A DNA stretch of 64,000 bases from positions 46,495 to 110,494 of the forward strand of contig MU129104.1 of assembly GCA_014904985.1 (NCBI GenBank), in the 5' to 3' direction. Position 1 is the stretch's first letter. Each line of letters begins with the position of its first letter. Both the position numbers and the translations under genes were made by a program. Source of the DNA: Hydnum rufescens UP504 (Eukaryota > Basidiomycota > Agaricomycetes > Cantharellales > Hydnaceae). The notes beneath the pieces are model-generated. The model saw only the letters and a list, made by a program, of their open reading frames with translations, had not been told where the DNA came from and searched no databases. This document shows positions 57,951-64,000 of this stretch, in pieces.

Positions 57951-59764
57951 CGTATTGGATGAACCCTGTCTTTGTCATACTGTCCCATGATCTGCTTTCT
58001 ATCGTCGTTAGTCTCGTCAGAACAGTGATGCGGAGGTTCGGTTTACCGGGCTCAGAACCCTGTTTGTGGGGGGATCCCAAAGCGGCCTCAATGACTAAGC
58101 GATGTTGAGGTTCGGGTTTGCATGTATCCAATCATTAGCTGGGAACCCCACTCATATTATACAGTAGAGATGGTCTGGAGTGTGTGTCCCTATTTGCTTT
58201 ACTTCATCATAAGCAGAGAAGTAGGATATCTATTAGAATGTCCGATCTTCCTTCGCAACCTAATCTCAGTCATTCCCCCTTGATTTCTATAATATGGTAT
58301 CTCCTTCAAGTACTGTCCGAGGTCCGATAAGGTAGACGTCCGATGAGTCCCGCTCGGCAATGCAGGCAACGTTCCGATTGATGACGGCGCCTTCCGTATG
58401 TGTTTAGCCCTCAGTTACTGCAACGCGGACCGTACCGCCCAAGGGAACTCACACCATCGACTGTCCAAAGCGTGTGTGAACGTATTGCACGATTGCCTTT
58501 CGTCCCTTGCAACCTCGCACAAAAGCAGGGCGCCTCCTTAATACACATCTAATGCGCGGTGCCCACACGCAGAGGATAGGAACAAGTTGAACGGCCCCTG
58601 GCCGAGAGCAGGTGTGATACATACGACGATCAGGTAGTATGGATTCACTCCCGATCCCATTTCCCCTTCTTTGTACGTTACTTCGTAGATCAAACGCAAA
58701 GCCGAAGGCTTGAGGGGATCAGTACAAAATTCTGTTCCAGAATTTGGATACCAGTTTGGCGTACATTCGATGCCGCGCGCTTAGATTTGAGGATTGGTGC
58801 TTGTTGCTGCTAGCGATAGTCACGGCGCGGGAGCTGACGGGCACTCTGCATATAAGGATTCTCAGTAGACTCTCCTATCATGAACGTTCCAACCTCAGGT
58901 GGATTCCTAAATCGCTGTAAAGAGACACAACCGGATTGCGTTGTGATCGAGCTGCCAGACACCTTGTCGTCCGTCGACGATCGAAATTGGTTGGGAATGT
59001 GGGCGGAAAGGAGGATTATATGTAGATAGTCTGATATCCGCTACGACTTCGTGATGCGCCCAGTTTCTGTATCGCTCACTGGTATGGCCGAGAGGGACAT
59101 GGATCAATAAAATGGACCCGCCACAGAAAGCACCCAGGGGAGGTGGATAACTCCAGCAGGGGTCTCACGATAGAGTCTGCATGTGTCAGCGGATTGGGTC
59201 CGCAGCCGATTCCGATCGGTACTTGACTACTGTACAAACGTATTATGTAATTGATTCGGCACCCGCCGCCCAGGTCTTTCGACAGCATGAGCGCGGTTTT
59301 TGAGGCCAATAGCATCAGATAATTTGCTTCTGGCATTCGGCATCTACCGAACAGTTGGCCGAAGCGATACACTATCTGTTATCAAAGAAATCCCATATAC
59401 GGCCTTTTTCTCCGCCCTGTGCGTGGAGGTCGTACTTGGAGAAATGGAGAAAGCTATCGGCCGTCTCCTGCAGATTACGCCCAATGCACAATCCTGCACA
59501 GCCGTAAAGGCGTGGAGAAGAGTTCGGGATCCCACTTTATATTCCGTCATTGATTCTGGCCTATCAATGGTAGACGATGTAGGGGTAACGTGGGGAACAA
59601 TCGGGGTGCGCAGGCCCAAGGTCAAGCAAACCAGTTGAAGAATCATCGGATCTCCTATACTGACCTTCATTTAGCTCGGTTCCAATCAATTGAGCTGATC
59701 TATAGCGCGTCTAAGCTCCCATTTCCCTCCCCCATCCACGCCCTCTTTGCCCCTCGTGAACGCA
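57951..59764. other. spacer between D5 and D6, duplicated in part
   Basis: The first 200 bp align with sequence downstream of D4. 58550-58880 is the inverted block copy. 59000-59764 is the D6 upstream region, similar to that of D5 and ending in a conserved CGGATCTCCTATAC promoter block. No gene recognised. Confidence 0.45.
58550..58880 (-). repeat. diverged duplicate block, copy 2
   Basis: Reverse complement of the block at 54150-54480 (see that entry). The closest stretch is 58770-58870. Confidence 0.5.
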
Positions 59765-61077
59765 ATGAATGTCACCCACATAGTTGGCGGCTCGTTCTCG
59801 GGTGGCCTCAGCGCTTTGTCAATCTCCAATCTTAGGAATGGCCGGGACAGTACTGACCTAGCCTACTCGTCAGGTGTTTTGGTGTTCTCACTGTCCAGAC
59901 CTCTAGCTATTATCGTACCTTCTCTAATGACGGAAGGTCAGTAAAACCGGTGGTATGTCTCTCCATATTCCCTCGAAGTGGGTATTCGCTGCCCATTATT
60001 TATCTCTTCTCAGGTATGGTGAGCGTCGTCTACATTTACCTTCCAAGGGACATTCCTCATCTTCCATTGTAAAGGACTTTGGAAGCTTTTCAGCTGTTGG
60101 TATCCCCTTTTCTGTGCTCTTCAACTGTGGCCAGGACTGACTGCAGAGGCTTACTGTTGTCGGACAACATGTATGTGGCACAGTATATGCAGTACCCAGT
60201 ATTTATATTGGTGCATGGTCACAAACTACCAGAATCCTTTGGCCCTGAACCAGGTGACATGGTGCGTGTGCGGTCCACACGGCCCTTGACCGTTCTTTTC
60301 CCCGCCGACCCCTTGTATCTATGAAATCATTGCATATTTATAGGGTGTTTATGGTGTTTCAAATCACAGCGGTGAGTACTGTACTACTGAGTCCTTTGTT
60401 GTGCACACCCTTATCTTGGCTTTGGCCATATCTACTTCAAGGTCGGCGCATCAGTAACTATGGAGACATTCTTTGCCCATCGTGTCTATTCTTGTAGGCC
60501 TTGCCACATATCAACCCTGGAGAACCATTGCATTCGTAATTTCCCTTGATTTCCATAGTGAGCACCAAACTCCATCTAGGCATGCTCGTGGTGTGTTGTG
60601 GCCCTGATTCCATAATCGATCAGGCTGAAAGACATGCGTTATGGCTTTGTAGCAAGTCCTTGCGTTGCTTCTGTTCGGTTGGTCTTTTCCCGTTACCATC
60701 GCTCCGCGATGCGCTTCCTGTCTTATTCCCCCTGCACGGTAGGATTCGGTGCTGGTTGGTACTCATCTTTGTACGTCTCAATGGACTGTGACTTAATGTA
60801 TTCGAATCAAATCGATGTTTGGCTTGCCGCAGCAACCGGTGTCATCTTGTATGCATCCTTGTATTCTTTTCAGCGAGGCCGCACCCAACAACTTTTTGGT
60901 CTGATGCAGTGGTGTCTCACTGTTGTAGGAACACCGTAGATAACGAAGTTGTGTACCCGGAGTATGGATGGGTCGCCATGTCATGGATGACTATTCAAGT
61001 GCGTCTTGGCCGTAATCTATCTGCCCCTGTTTCTAACCCACACTCCCTTCCCTTCGTTGATGCATGGCACATGGGGG
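59765..61077 (+). pseudogene. DUF6534-type gene copy D6, 3'-truncated
   Basis: The start ATG at 59765 gives MNVTHIVGGSFSGGLSAL; CFGVLTVQTSSYYRTFSNDG follows. The VGFLW mini-exon has lost GGCTTTTT. YLYWCMVTNYQNPLALNQVT and later exons to about 61060 align with D5; then homology ends abruptly at CATGGCACATGGGGG. The exons for the ADILIA..RRTGFQK segment, the INRM segment and the tail are missing. Clearly a pseudogene. Confidence 0.65.
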
Positions 61078-61327
61078 CCTCCAGCTGCCTGGAATTTGTC
61101 TTCTGAACGGTGGCAATCCTACAAGCAAACGGCAGAACAGCAAATGACACCAGCCAGCGAATTCACTTGAGATCGGGCATAGACATGATCGTTCTCTGAA
61201 GGCCGCTATTCAACGTCGGAGAGTTGTTGACACTCAAACACAATTTGGTTATCAGACCACACTCGCCATGCCAGAGGTTTTCGTCGTCGTCTCTGCGATT
61301 TAATTGCACACTGCTATATTCTCCTGG

Positions 61328-61839
61328 TCACTCCTCCGGGACATACATGTGTTCAATCAGGTCATCGGCATTTTCAAGCTCGATCGATGGTCTTCCCCCA
61401 TCATCGATAGGGATGTCCAGGATCGCAATGTCTTTGTGAGTCGACTTAAGCTCCCCCAACCACTTCTTGAACTTCGATTCCTCAGGATCCTTGTTGATCT
61501 GGACTTTGCAGCGGCGACGTGGGCGGGGGTCGTTGGGATATTCTTTCTTGATTGTCTTGGGATCAAGAGTAACGCCGGCATCGACGCGGATTCCATCCGC
61601 TCTGGGGTTCTTTGATTTAGTTCCTCCCCACACGGGACTACCATCACCTGTTCCCGCCAGATTCTTCTTGATTGCGGCTGCGATATTATTCTATAACGGC
61701 CATGGAAAGCAATTGTTATTCATCTTGTTCGTTTTCTAAGCGTCAGGCAACAATGGATAACGCCACTCACCGCGTTGATCGTCTTTTTCAAGAGTTTCAC
61801 TCGCGAAGATGACAGGATCGCTTTCACGGGTACGGGCAT
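61328..61839 (-). CDS. small two-exon orphan gene, 143 residues
   Basis: The ATG at 61839 gives MPVPVKAILSSSRVKLLKKT and INA (exon 61771-61839); an 80-nt intron (GTGAGT..TATAG) joins in phase 0 to exon 61328-61690. The protein is hydrophilic and lysine-rich: IAAAIKKNLAGTGDGSPVWG, a proline and basic patch NDPRPRRRCKV, SKFKKWLGELKSTHKDIAIL, and an acidic end ENADDLIEHMYVPEE. No membrane segment, signal peptide or known domain. A TATAAATAG sequence (minus strand, 62075-62083) lies 236 bases upstream of the ATG. The clean splice and promoter suggest a real gene just beyond the edge of the duplicated array. Function unknown. Confidence 0.65.
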
Positions 61840-62074
61840 CTATAACATGCCAGATGGTCAGCGCACATTCATAGGCTTGAGCGCTTCCCCTTGGGCTCAC
61901 ACTTGATAATTCGAAGTGTAAAGTTGGTGCTTGGTGGATCGGCTGCAGACTGGATAGTCTATGAACATCCCAGAACCCGTATTGTCAGTCGCCTGTTGAT
62001 TCCAATTAGGAAAGAGGTGACTTTACCGACTCCAGTATCTTGTACGTTGACGTGTGAGCTTGATAGAGAGAGCC

Positions 62075-62083
62075 TCTATTTAT
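62075..62083 (-). promoter_or_regulatory. TATA box of the orphan gene
   Basis: TATAAATAG on the minus strand, 236 bases upstream of the ATG at 61839. Confidence 0.45.
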
Positions 62084-62123
62084 ACTGTAGGCTGAGTAAT
62101 TCTCAGCGAGTGGCACAAAGGGA

Positions 62124-62599
62124 TTAGTGCTCCTCACAGAGCGGATCGGATGCGGATCGGATGGCATCCATTTTGGATTGAGGCATGTCAAGGGGGGGAT
62201 CCGAATCTGCGGATCAGAATGCGTCAATCTGCGGATGGAATCCTCTAGGGGTATCCGGGGCTAGAATCCAGTACATGATTGTATTACAATAGGAGGTAAT
62301 CTCCCACGCACCGGCATTAACAACTTGAACCTCTGTACCATTTCTCAAGTCCAGGGTGCATCAGAATGCAAGGGTACCTATCCTGTATCAGTTACAGGCA
62401 GTTTTGTTGCATTTTAGAGTGTTCAAAGCTGATTTTACTGTCCTAATCAGTAAAGTTGCATGCATGTCTCCTGGCCGTGGCCGGGATCTGCGGATTTTTG
62501 TTAGATCTCTATCCTCGAATGGCGGCCTACCAACCAGGGGATCCGGATCCGAACCTATCCGAGGATCTCCGCAGAGATCCGATCTGTGAGGAGCGCTAA
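62124..62599. mobile_element. 476-bp terminal-inverted-repeat element, GGATCCGGAT-rich
   Basis: The left end TTAGTGCTCCTCACAGAG and the right end read backwards, TTAGCGCTCCTCACAGAT, match with two differences, and pairing continues into CGGATC. Both subterminal regions are packed with CGGATC and GGATCCG units; the middle is A/T-richer. No coding capacity, so a non-autonomous element of MITE type. A clear target duplication was not found. It sits just upstream of the orphan gene's TATA box. Confidence 0.7.
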
Positions 62600-63450
62600 A
62601 AAGAATTTAGGACCCACAGAAGTGGGCTAAGGGATAATTGTAAGGTCCCAAGACGGGGGCATAGATATAAATGGTCATAAAGGCTTTTAGACCAAGGTGT
62701 TCGGCACACAATATCCAAAAATGGGCATGGGCCAAAGGCCAGAGCCGCGGGGTGAGGCGACGAATAAGCAATTTACTGTAAGCAACGGGCCATGCGCATA
62801 TGCCAGATAAGTGAATGCTAGGAATAAAGTTACAGCTTGACAAGAACGCGGTGGGCAAATATTAATGCCGTGGTTACTAACCTTGCTCCGATTGAGATGG
62901 GTTCGGACTCACCGAATAGGGGCCCCAAACGACACTAACATGACACATGTTGTTAGAATCACGCACCATAGGTTACAGATCACCACAACCATGGAGGACG
63001 AGAACACGGACTATGAGAATGTCCGATGTTTGAGAGCCGCCGACCCCTCGGTGAGGCTGAGCACTGCCAAATGCGACACTTGCTAAGGATCACAAAGGGT
63101 ATTGAGCGTTCATGTTCGCAAAGCTAAGCACGGCATAAAATAACCGAAACGCACATGTTCATTGACACACACCTTATCTATCTGCAAATCTATGCTCCAT
63201 ACCTAGAAAATATCATATGAGAACTTCGAATGGATGGCACGGCGACCGTCGGAAGAGGCAAGGGGGCGGGCCGTTACATAATAAAAGGGGCCCACGTGGT
63301 CGCCTGATAGCTACCGTAGGTAGCCCGAAGTGGTGTATAAGAGAGAGTTCCCCACTGCTGTCATCTTCGTGCAAGTATCTTCCTTCTAAAACGGAAAGGC
63401 AACGTGACAAACGCAAGATAAGTAATTGGGGTCGGACAATTCCGAGTAGC
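62600..63450. other. intergenic region and promoter of the 63451 gene
   Basis: No coding sequence recognised. Short frames at 62607-62858 (minus) and 62865-63086 (plus) have no family features. Confidence 0.45.
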
Positions 63451-64000
63451 ATGAGGGTCGTCCACCGCGCTCTACGAAGCGTACACTCTCAATCAACGAG
63501 GCTTGTTCGTCCTCTATCGATGACAAACTCGATGGTTGCGTCAAATGGGCTTTCTCCCTTCGAATTCACTTCATCTCGTTGGCTCTTTGACGAAGATACT
63601 CGTTAGTTTTCCTTCTGGTTCCAATACCTAATCCATTTTTACCACTCATTTATTGGCATTGACTAGACTTGGCCGCGCGTCGCGTATCTTTCGATGTGGA
63701 AGCTCTGAAAGCGGTAGCCTGCGAAGCGGTCCAAGCTTCTCGATGTACAAGTTTCACCAAAGTGGCGGAAGGTTCGCCCGCTAGCTTGACCGCTCCATTC
63801 GTCTTTGACACGACGTTTTAGGCTTTTACAATAAGATATACACCCTAAAATTTGAAACGGGCCCCGAGGTCATTGCCCGTGTCCCTCACCCTATCGCAGG
63901 CCCACCCCGTTACATCATTGCCAGCGAAGTTGCCACTATGGATTATCTTCGTAATATCCTTGATATCCCAGTCCCACGTGTCCTTGCTTGGAGTGCCTCT
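63451..64000 (+). CDS. APH-type phosphotransferase, AIM9-like (5' part)
   Basis: The ATG at 63451 gives MRVVHRALRSVHSQSTRLVR, an Arg-rich amphipathic N-terminus typical of mitochondrial import. Exons 63451-63601, 63667-63771 and 63822-64000 (cut by the window) join in phase: FEFTSSRWLFDEDT, then HLAARRVSFDVEALKAVACE, RCTSFTKVAEG, FYNKIYTLKFETG, and PEVIARVPHPIAGPPRYIIA followed by ASEVATMDYLRNILDIPVPR. This is the nucleotide-binding lobe of the fungal phosphotransferase (APH) family that includes yeast Aim9/Fmp29. The catalytic HxD loop lies outside the window. The substrate is unknown for this family. Introns are 65 and 50 nt. Confidence 0.85.

Noticed and set aside
35519..61077. Repeat-induced point mutation as the cause of array decay
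   Set aside because: Lesions seen are indels, truncation and T-to-C start losses (read on the gene strand), not a C-to-T skew; no obvious TpA enrichment in the copies.

Overview
The window looks like nuclear DNA of a basidiomycete fungus, most likely an Agaricomycete. Genes are split by many 45-75 nt introns with GT..AG ends and CTNAC-like branch sites. The recognisable proteins are fungal, and the multicopy families (DUF6534-type membrane proteins and Mug135-like proteins) are ones I associate with mushroom-forming fungi. All exon models were assembled by eye from splice signals, reading frames and family knowledge; none was checked by a search.

Layout. At 1.6-3.4 kb lies a diverged DUF6534-like gene (copy D0) in gene-poor sequence. 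From 5.75 to 34.3 kb runs a dense single-copy block: a Ser/Pro-rich protein, a basic protein with a Cys-rich tail, phosphoserine aminotransferase, ribokinase, an unidentified multi-exon gene, the proteasome lid subunit Rpn6/PSMD11, a DCAF11/WDR23-type WD40 protein, an XLF/Nej1-like DNA end-joining factor divergent from a five-finger CCCH protein, an F-box-like protein divergent from a disrupted wax-synthase-like gene, a single-pass membrane protein, casein kinase 1, and a monoacylglycerol-lipase-like hydrolase.

From 35.5 to 61.1 kb the character changes to a segmental-duplication cluster. It holds six more gene-length DUF6534 copies (D1-D3 on the minus strand, D4-D6 on the plus strand), one DUF6534 3' fragment near the switch of orientation (49 kb), and three Mug135-like copies (M1-M3). 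D1/M1 and D2/M3 are divergent pairs sharing a promoter interval, so the amplified unit appears to be a two-gene cassette. M3 is intact as modelled and D1 has a nearly complete exon set; the others carry start loss, frameshifts or truncation. Two solo-LTR-like elements and several small inverted-repeat elements sit in and around the cluster. At 61.3 kb single-copy sequence resumes with a two-exon orphan gene, a 476-bp terminal-inverted-repeat element, and the 5' part of a mitochondrial-type phosphotransferase (APH/AIM9-like) gene that runs off the window.

Caution on sequence quality: five otherwise intact conserved genes (phosphoserine aminotransferase, ribokinase, DCAF11, casein kinase 1, the lipase) each need exactly one inserted or deleted base to be read, four of them in short homopolymers. 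Assembly indels are the likeliest explanation, so similar single-base lesions in the repeat family should be read with care.
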